A stretch of 64,000 bases of DNA from Verticiella alkaliphila (GCF_018904615.1 NZ_JADCNH010000007.1:1-64000); one strand, 5' to 3'. Counted from the first letter of the stretch, positions 10,154-20,194 are shown. Made by a program: numbers and translations. Notes: generated by a model from the sequence alone, not told the origin.

Positions 10154-10813
10154 TCAGCGCCAGGCAAAGGCCGGTTGATCGAAGTGCGCCACGCGGGTGG
10201 CACGGCCTGCAAGACACACTTCGCGAAACTGGTACAGGACGGCAGCGGTGGGCGCGGCGATCCAGCTGTTGCCCACAGGCATGCGCAGCACGGGCTGCCC
10301 GGGCAGCTCGCCCGGATCCAGCCGCGGCGAATCCTCGCGCTCGAATTCGCTCACCGAAATGCGATGCAGGCTGGCGACTTCGCCGGGGTTGGGGGCAATC
10401 CCGCGCGCCGCGCCGGCCCACACCACCACAGGCGTGATGACAAAACCCGAGCGCGTGACGTAATCGTCCAGCAAGCCAAGGATGTCAGGCGGGGCGAGCC
10501 GTAGGCCCACTTCCTCGTCGAGCTCGCGCAAGGCGGCCGCTTGGGCGCTCTCGGCATCATCCACGCGCCCGCCGGGCAATGCCCACTGACCCGCATGATG
10601 ACGCAGACTGCCAGCCCGCCGCGTGAGGATCAGCGCCGGGTCGCACTGCCAGGCGTCGAACATCGGCATGCCCGGCAGATCGGCCCCGTGCCCTGTCTGG
10701 GTCACGGCCACGGCCACGGCCGCCGCACGCTGCTCGCCAGGCGCCGCGGCGAGGCGGGTGAAGCCTGCCAGTCGCTTGCGAATCTGCTCGCGCAGGAGGT
10801 CGTCACAGATCAC
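10154..10813 (-). CDS. NUDIX hydrolase, CoA pyrophosphatase-like (NudL family)
   Basis: This 219-residue protein carries a perfect NUDIX box, G-x5-E-x7-REL-x-EE-x-GL, beginning at GRVDDAESA. Just before it is the NudL/CoA-diphosphatase signature ILTRRAGSLRHHAGQ and then LPGG. It probably hydrolyses the pyrophosphate of coenzyme A or a related nucleotide. The frame is open further upstream, but GTG 10813 is preceded by GAGGAAGGA at good spacing and begins the family-like region. It converges with the acyltransferase gene, 19 bases apart. Confidence 0.88.
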   Translation of the reverse strand: MICDDLLREQIRKRLAGFTRLAAAPGEQRAAAVAVAVTQTGHGADLPGMPMFDAWQCDPALILTRRAGSLRHHAGQWALPGGRVDDAESAQAAALRELDEEVGLRLAPPDILGLLDDYVTRSGFVITPVVVWAGAARGIAPNPGEVASLHRISVSEFEREDSPRLDPGELPGQPVLRMPVGNSWIAAPTAAVLYQFREVCLAGRATRVAHFDQPAFAWR

Positions 10814-10984
10814 GGGGGGCCACGTCCTTCCTCGATTGCGCCCTCGACACGGGGCGTGCAAGGCATCATACCGGGTGGGCGCGGCGCCGGTCCGGCCTGC
10901 GCCAGCCCCCGGGGAATCCGGCTGGACCGCATCCCAGCGGGCACGCCACAATCCCTGCACGTCCTGCCCGCCGGAGCCTCGCTC

Positions 10985-11722
10985 GTGGATACCGCTACCC
11001 TCCTCCTCATCGCCAGCCTCGTGTTTCTCGCCGCCGGCCTGGTCAAGGGTGTCATCGGCCTGGGCATGCCCACCGTGGCCATGGGCCTGCTCACGCTCGT
11101 GATGCCGCCCGCGGCCGCAGCCAACCTGCTGCTCATGCCCACGATCATCACGAATCTCTGGCAGCTGATGCCGCTCGCCACGTTCCGGCCGCTGCTCCGA
11201 CGGCTGGCGGGCCTGATCGTCGGGCTCTTCGTCGGGGCCACCTTCAATGGCCTGCCGAGCCTGGGCGACACGGACCGCAGCGCCGAGGCCGCCCTCGGCA
11301 TCATTCTGGTTGTCTACGGGCTCTGGGCGCTCGTCGCGCGGCGGTTGCCGCCGCCGGGCCGGCATGAAGTCTGGCTCTCGCCCATCGTGGGCTACCTCAC
11401 GGGCGCCATCACGGCCGCCACTGGCATCTTCGTGGTGCCCTTGGTGCCCTACCTCCAATCGCTCGGGCTGGAGAAGGACCGCATGGTGCAGGCCATGGGC
11501 ATCGCGTTCTGCGCGGCCACGCTCGCGCTCATGGCGGGCCTGGGCACCGGCGGCGTGCTGGATGCCTCGCGCATCGGCAGCTCGCTCGTGTATCTCGTCC
11601 CCGCCATCCTGGGCATGTGGGTCGGGCAGCACATCCGCCGTCGCGTGAGCGAAAGCACGTTCAAGCGTGGCTTTTTCGTGGCGCTGATCCTGCTCGGTCT
11701 CTACATGATGCGTCAGGCCTGA
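10985..11722 (+). CDS. TauE/SafE family membrane permease
   Basis: This 245-residue polytopic protein has about seven or eight helices and two similar halves, each opening with a glycine/proline-rich stretch (AGLVKGVIGLGMPTVAMG and SPIVGYLTGAITAATGIF). That is typical of TauE/SafE sulfite or organo-anion exporters. GTG 10985 follows GGAG and is in register with the family start; the earlier in-frame codons lie inside the divergent NUDIX promoter. The substrate is unknown. It converges on a LysR gene 15 bases away. Confidence 0.85.
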   Translation: MDTATLLLIASLVFLAAGLVKGVIGLGMPTVAMGLLTLVMPPAAAANLLLMPTIITNLWQLMPLATFRPLLRRLAGLIVGLFVGATFNGLPSLGDTDRSAEAALGIILVVYGLWALVARRLPPPGRHEVWLSPIVGYLTGAITAATGIFVVPLVPYLQSLGLEKDRMVQAMGIAFCAATLALMAGLGTGGVLDASRIGSSLVYLVPAILGMWVGQHIRRRVSESTFKRGFFVALILLGLYMMRQA

Positions 11723-11737
11723 TCACGCCCATCCGCT

Positions 11738-12643
11738 TCATGCGGTGGCGTCGCCCTCACCAGCGGGCGCGAGCGCGTCCGCCAGCGCCCGGGTGAGCGG
11801 CGGCAACGCCGCGAAATCCCGCGCGCACGCGATCAGCCAGCGCTGCGCCCAGGGCTCCGCAAGCGTGAGCGCCTCCACCGGCCAGGCAGCCTGCGCGCGC
11901 ACGGCGGCCGTGCGGGGCAGCACCGCCAGCCCGATGCCGGCTGCCACCATGCGCGACACGGCATCGAAGCTGCCCAGACGCACGCGATAGGCCAGGCGAC
12001 GTCCCGCCTTGGCCGCCTGCGCGTCGATGTGTGCCTGCAAAGGGTTGTCGCGCTCCAGGCCGACGAGATCGGCATCGACGATGTCCGCGAGCGACGCCTC
12101 CCCCTGGCCTGCCAGGCGGTGCCTTCGCGGCACCAGCACCTGCAGTGCGTCTTCGCGCACGGATCGGCAGGCGAGCCCCGCCAGATCGGCCGAACTCGCG
12201 AGCAGGCCGAGATCGGCCTGACCTTCACGTACCGCCCGCACGATGTCTACGCTGGCCCGCGTCTCGACGTCGAGCGACACGCCAGGTTGCTCGCGCAGGA
12301 AGGCGCCCAGCGCTTCGGGCAGGTACTCGGCCATGGCAGCCGCATTGCAGAGCAGCCGCACGTGCGTGCGCAAGCCCTGCGCGTGGGCGCTCAATTCGCC
12401 CACCATGTGCTCGGCCTGCCGCAGGATGACCCGCGCGTGACGCAGCAGCGTGTGCCCGGCTTCGGTCGCGCGCACGCCGCGCCGGTCTCGCAGCAGCAGC
12501 GGCGCGCCCAGCGCCGCCTCCATCGCGAGCACGCGATCGCTTGCGGATTGCGCCGCGAGGTGGCTGCGCGCCGCCCCGCCGGCAATGCTGCCAGCATCGC
12601 AGATGTTCACGAAAAGACGCAGGTCGACGAGATCGAATCGCAT
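11738..12643 (-). CDS. LysR-family transcriptional regulator
   Basis: This 301-residue protein has an N-terminal winged HTH (FVNICDAGSIAGGAARSHL, then QSASDRVLAMEAALG) and a C-terminal LysR substrate-binding domain at about residues 90-290 (QADLGLLAS, AGIGLAVLPRTA). It starts 31 bases after the REC/HD-GYP gene and converges on the TauE-like permease gene, a possible but unproven target. No effector can be deduced. Confidence 0.92.
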   Translation of the reverse strand: MRFDLVDLRLFVNICDAGSIAGGAARSHLAAQSASDRVLAMEAALGAPLLLRDRRGVRATEAGHTLLRHARVILRQAEHMVGELSAHAQGLRTHVRLLCNAAAMAEYLPEALGAFLREQPGVSLDVETRASVDIVRAVREGQADLGLLASSADLAGLACRSVREDALQVLVPRRHRLAGQGEASLADIVDADLVGLERDNPLQAHIDAQAAKAGRRLAYRVRLGSFDAVSRMVAAGIGLAVLPRTAAVRAQAAWPVEALTLAEPWAQRWLIACARDFAALPPLTRALADALAPAGEGDATA

Positions 12644-12673
12644 CCCGTCATGCTAACCCGCCGTGAGCCACGC

Positions 12674-13678
12674 TCACGCGGCGGCAGGCTCGGTCCAGCG
12701 GGAGCGGATCTCCAGGAGATCGGGCAGGTGGTTCAGGAAGACGTCAGTAAAGCGCGGATCGAAGTGCCGCCCGCGCTCATCGCGGATCAAGGCCACGGCG
12801 TCTGGCACGGACCACGCCTGCTTGTAGGGGCGCACGCTCGTCAGGGCGTCGAAGACGTCAGCCAGCGCCACGATGCGCGCCTCCCAGGGAATGGCCATCC
12901 CGACGAGGCCATAGGGGTAGCCGCTGCCATCCCACTTCTCGTGGTGGGCGATGGCGATGCGCCGGGCCATGCCGAGCAGGCCGCCCGCCTCTTCGCCGAT
13001 GATGTGGGCGCCGATCTCCGTGTGGCGCTTCATGATGGCCCATTCTTCGGCGTCCAGACGACCTGGCTTCTGCAGGATGGCATCTGGAATCCCGATCTTG
13101 CCGACGTCGTGCATGGGCGAGGCATGCAGGAGATCCTCGGCGTCGCCAGCGCTGCACCCGGCCGCGAGCGCGATCCGGTACGCGTAGTGGCTCATCCGGA
13201 TGACGTGCAGCCCGGTCTCGTTGTCCTTGTACTCCGCGGCCCGGCCGAGCCGCTGCACGACCTGGAGCCGCGTCTCTCGCAACTCGTCCACGCGGACCAG
13301 CGACAGGTGCGTGCGCACACGCATGCGCACCACCGCAGGGCTCACGGGCTTGGAGATGTAATCCACCGCCCCGACTTCGAAGCCCTGGGCTTCGCTGCGG
13401 TGATCCGTCATGGCGGTGACGAAGATCACCGGAATGTGCCGGGTCAACGGGTCCGCCTTGAGCGCGAGACAGACGTCGTATCCGCTCATCATCGGCATCA
13501 TCACGTCGAGCAGGATCAAATCCGGACGTTGCTGACGCGCGATGTCGAGCGCGCGCTCACCGTCGCGCGCATACAACAATTCGTAGTCTTCCTCGAGCAG
13601 CAGCTTGAGAACTTCGAGGTTCAACGGCTCATCATCGACCACCAGAATGCGCGGTTGAATATCGAAAGTGGGCATCAT
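12674..13678 (-). CDS. Response regulator with HD-GYP cyclic-di-GMP phosphodiesterase output
   Basis: This 334-residue protein has a receiver domain at residues 1-125, with phospho-acceptor D58 in LILLDVMMP and the late SKPVSP lysine. A linker leads to an HD-GYP domain at about 140-320 containing MHDVGKIGIPDAILQKPG, EEWAIMKRHTEIG and HHEKWDGSGYPYG. It should degrade c-di-GMP in response to a partner kinase, favouring motility over biofilm. The chosen ATG pair (13678/13675) begins right before the receiver domain; upstream codons look non-coding. No kinase gene is adjacent on the same strand. Confidence 0.93.
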   Translation of the reverse strand: MMPTFDIQPRILVVDDEPLNLEVLKLLLEEDYELLYARDGERALDIARQQRPDLILLDVMMPMMSGYDVCLALKADPLTRHIPVIFVTAMTDHRSEAQGFEVGAVDYISKPVSPAVVRMRVRTHLSLVRVDELRETRLQVVQRLGRAAEYKDNETGLHVIRMSHYAYRIALAAGCSAGDAEDLLHASPMHDVGKIGIPDAILQKPGRLDAEEWAIMKRHTEIGAHIIGEEAGGLLGMARRIAIAHHEKWDGSGYPYGLVGMAIPWEARIVALADVFDALTSVRPYKQAWSVPDAVALIRDERGRHFDPRFTDVFLNHLPDLLEIRSRWTEPAAA

Positions 13679-13883
13679 GGTGGGCGTTCCGTGCGCGCGG
13701 CACGGGAGTGAGGCCCCTGCCGCACGGGAGATCCGGGCGGCAAACGAGGCCGTGCAGAAGGCCATGGTACATGGGCCTGCCGAGCTACGGAACTTTAAAA
13801 GCGCAGAAGTGTGTTGACGCCGCTCTCGCGCGCAGGCCACGGCCGGGCGGCATGTCCAGTCGCTCGTCCTGGCCGAGCGCCCC

Positions 13884-14291
13884 TCAGGGACGGTTGGCGA
13901 TGCCTTCGAGCTCGTCAGCGCGGGCGGCTGTCATGGACAGCATGCAATGGTTGGCCTCGACGCGAGCCAAGGTGCCGCCGTCCGGATCGTTGCGGAAGTC
14001 GCAGTTGAGATCGCGAAAGTGCAGCCACGCACGCTGCACGTCGCGCAGCGCGGCATCACGCCCCTTGCCGACACGTTCGCGCGCTGCGGCATAGGCATCG
14101 TTCAGCCGTTTGTCCTGACGCTCGTACTCGGCCGTGATGCAGGAAACCATGTCGGCCGTGACCCCACCAGCCTTTTCCATGCAGGCGGTGTGCTGCTCGC
14201 TGGGCGCAGGGCCCCGGTCTGCGGTGGACTCGGCAGCCTGGCCCACCCACGGCAGCGCGGCGACGACGAGAACAGAGAACCAACGGTGCAT
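13884..14291 (-). CDS. LprI-like (DUF1311) secreted protein
   Basis: This 135-residue protein has a signal peptide (MHRWFSVLVVAALPWVGQAA) followed by the DUF1311/LprI pattern: QHTACMEKAG, then AEYERQDKRLNDAYAAA and WLHFRDLNCDF with conserved cysteines. Mycobacterial LprI inhibits lysozyme, but most DUF1311 proteins are uncharacterised. The ATG follows GGAGCG. It is divergent from the phospholipase D-like gene. Confidence 0.82.
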   Translation of the reverse strand: MHRWFSVLVVAALPWVGQAAESTADRGPAPSEQHTACMEKAGGVTADMVSCITAEYERQDKRLNDAYAAARERVGKGRDAALRDVQRAWLHFRDLNCDFRNDPDGGTLARVEANHCMLSMTAARADELEGIANRP

Positions 14292-14445
14292 GACGGTACG
14301 CTCCTGAATGCGGTTGAACGGCCCCACCGACGCAAACGACGAACCTGCCCGGGGGGCCACCCGGACACCCCGGTCTGAAATATGCTTACGGCCTCGCCGC
14401 CTTCCGGCGCTGAAGCCTTGCACGGTGCGTCATGCCGGCTCGACC

Positions 14446-16071
14446 ATGTCCGGGGCAAGCGTGGAGCCACCGCACTCGTCACGGTGCCGATTGTTCTTGG
14501 AGACGCCGTTGCGCCGTTTCGTTCGCCGCACGCTCATCGTGCTCGTGGTGCTCATCGTGGCAGCGCTGCTCGCGCTGCTGGCCTACAGCCATTTTGCCCA
14601 AGGCGCGTTGGGCCCACCGTCCAGCGCGATCCCGGTACAGCCTGCCCAGACCCGGCTCGACCGCGCGATCGCGCCCTTGCTCCAGGCCCACCCCGACCAC
14701 AGCGGGCTTGCCCTGGTCAGCGACAACGCCGATGCCTTCGCGATTCGTGCGGTCAGCGCACGCGCGGCCGAGCGCAGTCTGGACGTGCAGTACTACATTT
14801 GGCATGACGATCTCACCGGCCGGCTGCTGCTGCAGGAGCTGCTGCGGGCAGCCGAGCGCGGCGTGCGGGTCAGACTGCTCGTCGACGACATCAACGCCCA
14901 TGGCACCGAGCTGAGCCTGATGTCGCTCGCCCAACATCCGAACGTCGAGGTGCGGCTCTTCAATCCCACCCGCAATCGCGGAGGCTCCATCGGACGCGCC
15001 GTGGAGATGCTGCTGCGCGCGGTGAGCCTGAATCGTCGCATGCACAACAAGGCGTGGATCGCGGACGGGCGCGTGGCCATCGTGGGCGGGCGCAACGTCG
15101 GCAACGAGTATTTCGATGCCGATCAGCAGATGAACTTCCTCGACGCCGACCTGGCCATCGTCGGCCCCGCCGTGCCGCAGACCGAAGCCATCTTCGACGC
15201 GTTCTGGAACAGCAAGGGCGCCCTGCCGGTCGAAGCGCTCGTCGACGGCGAGGAGGTGGTGCCACTGCAGGCCAGCTCAGGCGCGTGGACGGCCGAGGCC
15301 GGCGAGAAGGAAGCAGGCCCCTACCTGCGTCAGATCGCCGAGTCCGCCACGGTCCGTGATCTGGTCCAGGGCAAGGCCCGCCTGCACTGGACAAAGGAAG
15401 CCCAGGTCGTGTCCGACCCGCCCGAAAAGGCGTTCGGCGAGAGCCGCGACGAGGCCGACTGGCTCATCGCCCAGATCGCCGACCAGGCTGCCGAGGCCCA
15501 GCATGCCTTCACGATGATCTCGCCCTACTTCGTGCCGGGCGCGGACGGCGAGAAGGCCCTGCGCGCGGCGGCCGAGCGCGGCATCCGCATCGAGATCCTG
15601 ACCAATTCGCTCGCCTCGAACGACGTGCTCGCCGTGCACAGCGGCTATCTGCGCTATCGCCAGCCGCTGCTGGAGGCGGGCATCGTGCTGCGCGAGCTGA
15701 TGCCCTTCGGGCCCTCCGGCTCCAGTCTCTTCGGCTCCAGCGGCGCGAGCCTGCACACCAAAGCTTACGTGGTCGACGATGATTCCGCTTTTGTGGGCTC
15801 ATTCAATTTCGATCCACGCTCCGTGCGGCTCAACACGGAGATGGGGGTGCGCTTTCGCCACCGCGAACTGGCCCAGGAGGTCATGGCCCTGTATCAGCGC
15901 TATGCGGGGCCTGAGAAGAGCTACGGCGTGGCGCTGGAAGACGGACGTGTCGTGTGGTTGGACGAACGCGAAGAGCCGCCACGGCGTCTGGCGCAGGAGC
16001 CGGAGACGACACGCTGGCAACGCGCGGTCGTCAGTGTGCTGCGCTGGTTGCCCATCGAAAGCCAGCTGTAG
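14446..16071 (+). CDS. Cardiolipin synthase / phospholipase D family protein
   Basis: This 541-residue protein has one N-terminal membrane helix (about residues 28-47) and two HKD catalytic motifs: HNKAWIADGRVAIVGGRN (H200) and HTKAYVVDDDSAFVGSFN (H437). That is the PLD superfamily signature shared by cardiolipin synthases (ClsC-like) and phospholipases. It probably transfers phosphatidyl groups in the inner membrane. ATG 14446 is used; TTG 14509, preceded by GGAG, is a serious alternative that keeps the membrane helix. Confidence 0.88.
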   Translation: MSGASVEPPHSSRCRLFLETPLRRFVRRTLIVLVVLIVAALLALLAYSHFAQGALGPPSSAIPVQPAQTRLDRAIAPLLQAHPDHSGLALVSDNADAFAIRAVSARAAERSLDVQYYIWHDDLTGRLLLQELLRAAERGVRVRLLVDDINAHGTELSLMSLAQHPNVEVRLFNPTRNRGGSIGRAVEMLLRAVSLNRRMHNKAWIADGRVAIVGGRNVGNEYFDADQQMNFLDADLAIVGPAVPQTEAIFDAFWNSKGALPVEALVDGEEVVPLQASSGAWTAEAGEKEAGPYLRQIAESATVRDLVQGKARLHWTKEAQVVSDPPEKAFGESRDEADWLIAQIADQAAEAQHAFTMISPYFVPGADGEKALRAAAERGIRIEILTNSLASNDVLAVHSGYLRYRQPLLEAGIVLRELMPFGPSGSSLFGSSGASLHTKAYVVDDDSAFVGSFNFDPRSVRLNTEMGVRFRHRELAQEVMALYQRYAGPEKSYGVALEDGRVVWLDEREEPPRRLAQEPETTRWQRAVVSVLRWLPIESQL

Positions 16072-16327
16072 AAGCCGCTTGCGCCGTTGAGCCGCTGCGT
16101 GCAGGCAGCACGAGCACGAGTCCACTCGCCGCTCACTGTCGAGCAAGGCGAGGGTGTGTCCAGAGGCATCTGGATACATGTGGTCATTTGCCGACAGACG
16201 GAGTGTGCGAGCATGCCAGCGCAATGGTCGCTTCCATCGAGCCTCGGTTGTCAGGTCGCCCCTTGCACCGGCTGCGTTGCGCAAGCCCGCCGCCTTCACG
16301 CTCGGTCGATTCGACAGGAGGTTGCCC

Positions 16328-18499
16328 GTGACGCCGACGTCCACCCTGGCCCGCCGCGTTCGCCGTCTGGACGAGGAGCAGCGTAAAGCCTTGCTCATGA
16401 TTGCGTCGGGTGCGCCCGTGGGTGACTGTCTGGACGCGCTCACCGATGCCGTCGCCCGCCTCGCACCCAATACGCGAGCCTGCGTCCTGTTGGCCAGCGC
16501 CGATCGCACGATGATGGCGCAGGGCTACTCCTCGCACTTTCCGCCGGCGTTCTCCGAGGCGATTCGCGGCCTGCCGATCGGCGTGGCCTTGATCGGCGCC
16601 TGCGGCGCTGCAATCCACGAAGGTCGCCCGTTCGAATGCGTGGACATCGAGCATGACGCCCAGTGGTCGTCTGCCTGGCGCGCCCTGTGCCTCGCGAACG
16701 GTATCCGTGCCTGCTATTCCCACCCTGCTCTGGGCACCGGCGGTAAAGCCGTCGGCTCGTTCTTTCTGTGCCTGTCCGAGGCGCGCCGGCCCGACCCATG
16801 GGAGCGCCGCGTCGCCGAATTCGGCGCGCTTGCCACCAGCATCGTCGTGGAACGCGACCGTACCGAGGCGCATATTCGCAACGAAATGTATGCGCTCAAC
16901 CGCCTACAGGAACTGAGCGCGGAGTTGGTCGGCCCCGGCGAGTTCGAGCTGCTGCTGCAGAAGATCTTGGCCGCCGCAGCAGACATTTCCGGGACGGACA
17001 AAGGCAATGTTCAGGTCTATGACTCTACCAGTGACAAGCTGCGCATCGTCGTGCATCAGGGGTTGAGCGAGCAGTTCATTCGACACTTCAAGGACGACGG
17101 CTGGGACGTCAGCTGCGGCGAGGCCGCCAAACAGGTCAAGCGCCTCGTCGTGCCGGATGTCGAGCATCTGGACGATCTCGAAGACACGCTGGGCCAAGCC
17201 ATCGTGCAGCGCGAAGGCATCCGTTCCATCCAGTGCACCCCGCTGGTCAGCCGGGACGGGCGGCTGCTCGGGATGCTTAACAACCATTACGACTGGCTGG
17301 GCGGGCCCACGCCCGCCGCCCTGCGCTACATCGATCTTCTGGCCCGTCAGGCAGCCGAGCTCATTGAGCGACATCAGGTGGAGCAGGAACTCGCCCAGGA
17401 GCGGCGGCGCAAGGACGAGTTTCTCGCGATGCTGGCCCACGAGCTGCGCAATCCGCTCGCGCCCCTCTGCAACATGCTCGAAGTCCAGAAACGCGCCGAG
17501 ACCGACGTGAGGCAGATGCGGGCGTCTCGCGATGTGATGGCGCGACAGCTGCAGCAGCTCGTGCGCCTCGTCGACGACTTGCTGGACGTGAACCGGATCA
17601 ATCGCGGCAAACTCGAGCTGCGTCATGAAGCCCTCACGCTCGACCCCATTCTTCAGCAGGCGATCGACGTGTGCGAGCCCCTCCTCACGGAGCGCGGCCA
17701 TACGCTGCACCTGAGCCTGACGGACAGCCCCGTGCATCTCTTTGGGGACCCGGCGCGCCTCACCCAGGTGTTCGGCAACCTGCTCACCAACGCCTGCAAA
17801 TACACCCCCGCTGGGGGCGCGATCGACGTTCAGGTCACGCAGACGGCGGACGATGTCGAGGTGGTGGTGCGCGACAATGGCGGCGGCATTCCTGTCGACG
17901 AGCTCGATCGCATCTTCGAGATCTTCACCCAGGTCGACCGCTCGCGGGACCGCGCCCAGGGCGGCCTGGGCATCGGCCTCACCCTGGTCAAACAGTTGGT
18001 GGACATGCATGGCGGCAGCGTGCGCGCGAACAGTCCCGGCCTAGGCCAAGGCAGCGAATTCGTCGTGCGCCTGCCATTGGCGGCGATGGCCAACGTTGCC
18101 GTGGCACGTGGCCCGACGCACACGCCCCTCACCCCCCGCCGCATCCTCGTCGTGGACGACAACGCCGACGTCGCGCAATCCCTGGCTACCCTGCTCACCC
18201 TCGAGGGCCACGAGGTCCACACCGCCTACGGCGGCGCCCAGGCATTGCGTCTGGGCGCCCAGCTGCGCCCGGACCTCATCCTGATGGACATCGGCATGCC
18301 CGACATGAGCGGCCACGAAGCCTGCCAGCGCTTGCGTCAGGAACCTTGGGGGCAACACACCACCGTCATCGCCCTGACCGGCTGGGGTCAGGACGCCGAC
18401 CGCCAGCAATCCGCCGAGGCCGGCTTCGACGCGCACTTGGTCAAGCCGGTGGATCTCGCGGCGCTGCAGGCGGTGCTGGGCGAGCGTGCGCCGCGGTGA
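16328..18499 (+). CDS. Hybrid sensor histidine kinase with GAF domains and C-terminal receiver
   Basis: This 723-residue soluble hybrid kinase has two GAF-like sensor regions (about 15-165 and 190-345), HisKA with H371 in MLAHELRNPLAP, and HATPase_c (NLLTNACKYTPAGG, DNGGGIP, GGLGIGLTLV). It ends in a receiver domain with D654 in LILMDIGMPDMSG. No membrane helix is seen, so it senses a cytoplasmic ligand or redox state. GTG 16328 is chosen because AGGAGG sits six bases upstream and the kinase-like sequence begins there. No output regulator is adjacent. Confidence 0.9.
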   Translation: MTPTSTLARRVRRLDEEQRKALLMIASGAPVGDCLDALTDAVARLAPNTRACVLLASADRTMMAQGYSSHFPPAFSEAIRGLPIGVALIGACGAAIHEGRPFECVDIEHDAQWSSAWRALCLANGIRACYSHPALGTGGKAVGSFFLCLSEARRPDPWERRVAEFGALATSIVVERDRTEAHIRNEMYALNRLQELSAELVGPGEFELLLQKILAAAADISGTDKGNVQVYDSTSDKLRIVVHQGLSEQFIRHFKDDGWDVSCGEAAKQVKRLVVPDVEHLDDLEDTLGQAIVQREGIRSIQCTPLVSRDGRLLGMLNNHYDWLGGPTPAALRYIDLLARQAAELIERHQVEQELAQERRRKDEFLAMLAHELRNPLAPLCNMLEVQKRAETDVRQMRASRDVMARQLQQLVRLVDDLLDVNRINRGKLELRHEALTLDPILQQAIDVCEPLLTERGHTLHLSLTDSPVHLFGDPARLTQVFGNLLTNACKYTPAGGAIDVQVTQTADDVEVVVRDNGGGIPVDELDRIFEIFTQVDRSRDRAQGGLGIGLTLVKQLVDMHGGSVRANSPGLGQGSEFVVRLPLAAMANVAVARGPTHTPLTPRRILVVDDNADVAQSLATLLTLEGHEVHTAYGGAQALRLGAQLRPDLILMDIGMPDMSGHEACQRLRQEPWGQHTTVIALTGWGQDADRQQSAEAGFDAHLVKPVDLAALQAVLGERAPR

Positions 18500-18535
18500 C
18501 GATGCCCCCGAACGCACAAACCCACGTCCACGGCG

Positions 18536-19381
18536 TCAGGCGTCCGCCCGACACGCTCCCGATTCCGTGAAGAACCGCTCGCCCATTTCCTCCAGCCCCA
18601 CGCTCTTCAACACTTCCTGGAGCCGCTCGGCCGGACGCCGGCGCGGCAGATCCTTGTAGGTGGCGATGATGAGCTCGTTCTTCATGGAGTGCTCCCAGCC
18701 CACCAGCTCCGTCACCGTGACCTGGTAGCCGTGCGCCTCCAGTTGCAGGCAGCGCAGCACGTTGGTGATCTGGCTGCCGAACTCACGCGTGTGGATCGGG
18801 TGCCGCCAGATCTCGCTCAAGGCAGTAGAAGCCAGCATGCCACCCTTCAAACGACGCAGGACGCCGGCCACTTCGGCCTGACAGCAGGGCACCACCACGA
18901 TGTGCCTGGCGTGCTTCTGCAGGGCGAAGCGGATCGCGTCATCCGTGGCGGTATCGCACGCATGCAAGGCGGTCACCACGTCGATGCGCTCGGGCAGCGC
19001 CGTGGACGTGATCGAATCCGCCACCGACAGATTCAGGAACGACATCCGCCCAAACCCCAGATGCGACGCGAGCTCGCGCGACTTCTGCACCAGTTCCTCG
19101 CGCGTCTCGATTCCGTAGATGTGCGAGCCGTCGTTCAACGCCTTGAAGAAGAGGTCGTAGAGGATGAACCCGAGATACGACTTGCCCGCGCCATGGTCCA
19201 CCAGCGAGATATCCCCACCCTCCTCCTTCAAGCCCTTCAGGAGCGGCTCGATGAAGTTGAAGAGGTGATAGACCTGCTTGAGCTTGCGCCGGCTGTCCTG
19301 ATTCATCTTCCCGTCGCGGGTGAGGATGTGCAGGGCCTTGAGCAGTTCGATGGACTGCTCGGGTTTGATCTCGGGGGTCAT
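18536..19381 (-). CDS. SAM-dependent methyltransferase (Methyltransf_32-like)
   Basis: This 281-residue protein has a SAM-binding glycine motif LVDHGAGKSYLGF near residue 60, an acidic second-strand residue (YGIETREEL), TALHACDTATDDAI and a VVVPCCQAE motif. This set is typical of the Methyltransf_32 family, related to the methyltransferase half of GSTCD. The substrate is unknown. It converges with the hybrid kinase gene, and its upstream side faces the accessory block, so it is the last clear chromosomal gene on the left. Confidence 0.78.
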   Translation of the reverse strand: MTPEIKPEQSIELLKALHILTRDGKMNQDSRRKLKQVYHLFNFIEPLLKGLKEEGGDISLVDHGAGKSYLGFILYDLFFKALNDGSHIYGIETREELVQKSRELASHLGFGRMSFLNLSVADSITSTALPERIDVVTALHACDTATDDAIRFALQKHARHIVVVPCCQAEVAGVLRRLKGGMLASTALSEIWRHPIHTREFGSQITNVLRCLQLEAHGYQVTVTELVGWEHSMKNELIIATYKDLPRRRPAERLQEVLKSVGLEEMGERFFTESGACRADA

Positions 19382-19785
19382 GGGGAGTTGGCGATGGACG
19401 CTGGATGACCAGAGGCGGATCCTGGCGGATCCACACGTTGCAATCTGATGGTGCCGGTGAAAGGAATCGGCCGTCTAGTATTCACGCGGGCTACCGGGAT
19501 ATCTGGGGCAAAAATGGGGCCGAACGGGAGAATCCTTTGTCGGTCCGAGCGCAGCGAAGTGACTTGCTGACCCACACTGTTCCTTCGCAGATCTGAGCGT
19601 CAGCGGCCCCAAAGCCGAACTTCACCGCAATTTTAAGCCTTGCGCGGGTCGGCCATCGGCCGAACCACCAACATCGTTACAGGAACGGCTGGGGCAACGT
19701 TCTCGCTGAGCTTCAGCCTGCCCTGCTTTCTCGGACCCGACAGTCCCCTGTCTCCCGCGGCACTCGCCGCGTCTCTGGACCTCCC
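19382..19785. other. 404-base gap at the left edge of the accessory block
   Basis: No gene is seen. The left boundary of the integrated element must lie here, but no tRNA, integrase or repeat matching the right edge was recognised. A small perfect inverted repeat, TCGGCC-ATC-GGCCGA at 19649-19663, lies about 120 bases upstream of the first pilus gene and could be an operator. The promoter for the pilus operon should also be here. Confidence 0.4.
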
Positions 19786-20184
19786 ATGAAACGACCCCTC
19801 CTGGCGGCCGCGCTCCTCGCGGCCGGCATGCTGGCGCCTGCGCATGCCGATACGCAACCCGCCGACGCCTTTGGCTCCCCGCAACCCGCCTCGATGACCT
19901 GGTCCATATCGCCGGCCGACGTCACCGTACGCCAGACGCTACAGCGCTGGGCGCGCCTGGCTGGTTGGACGTTCGGCCCGGCCGAGTGGGCCCTGCCAGC
20001 GGATATCACCGTGGCGGCCTCAGCAACTTTCCATGGCGATTTCGTGGAGGCTGTCCAGGATCTGGCTGCTGCCACGAGCCTGTCCCGCACCCCGCTGCGC
20101 GCGTGCTTCTACGGCAACCAGGTGCTGCGCGTCCTTCCCTACAACGAGCTGTGCGACCGCACTGCATCGCCTGCCCGTCCCTGA
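19786..20184 (+). CDS. PilL-like protein with TcpQ C-terminal domain (thin pilus)
   Basis: This 132-residue secreted protein has a signal peptide cleaved after AHA (about residue 21). A compact domain follows: WSISPADVTVRQTLQRWA, GWTFGPAEW, FHGDFVEAVQDLA and YGNQVLRVLP. This is the TcpQ/PilL C-terminal pattern, in which a small periplasmic protein helps place the type IVb pilus secretin. R64 PilL is longer (about 350 residues), so this is a minimal version. It sits 10 bases before pilN. Confidence 0.65.
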   Translation: MKRPLLAAALLAAGMLAPAHADTQPADAFGSPQPASMTWSISPADVTVRQTLQRWARLAGWTFGPAEWALPADITVAASATFHGDFVEAVQDLAAATSLSRTPLRACFYGNQVLRVLPYNELCDRTASPARP

Positions 20185-20194
20185 GAGGCCCTTC

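Noticed and set aside
19382-19785. Attachment site or tRNA at the left edge
   Set aside because: No tRNA cloverleaf and no repeat of useful length shared with the right edge was found by eye; only short matches such as CCATCGGCC occur.
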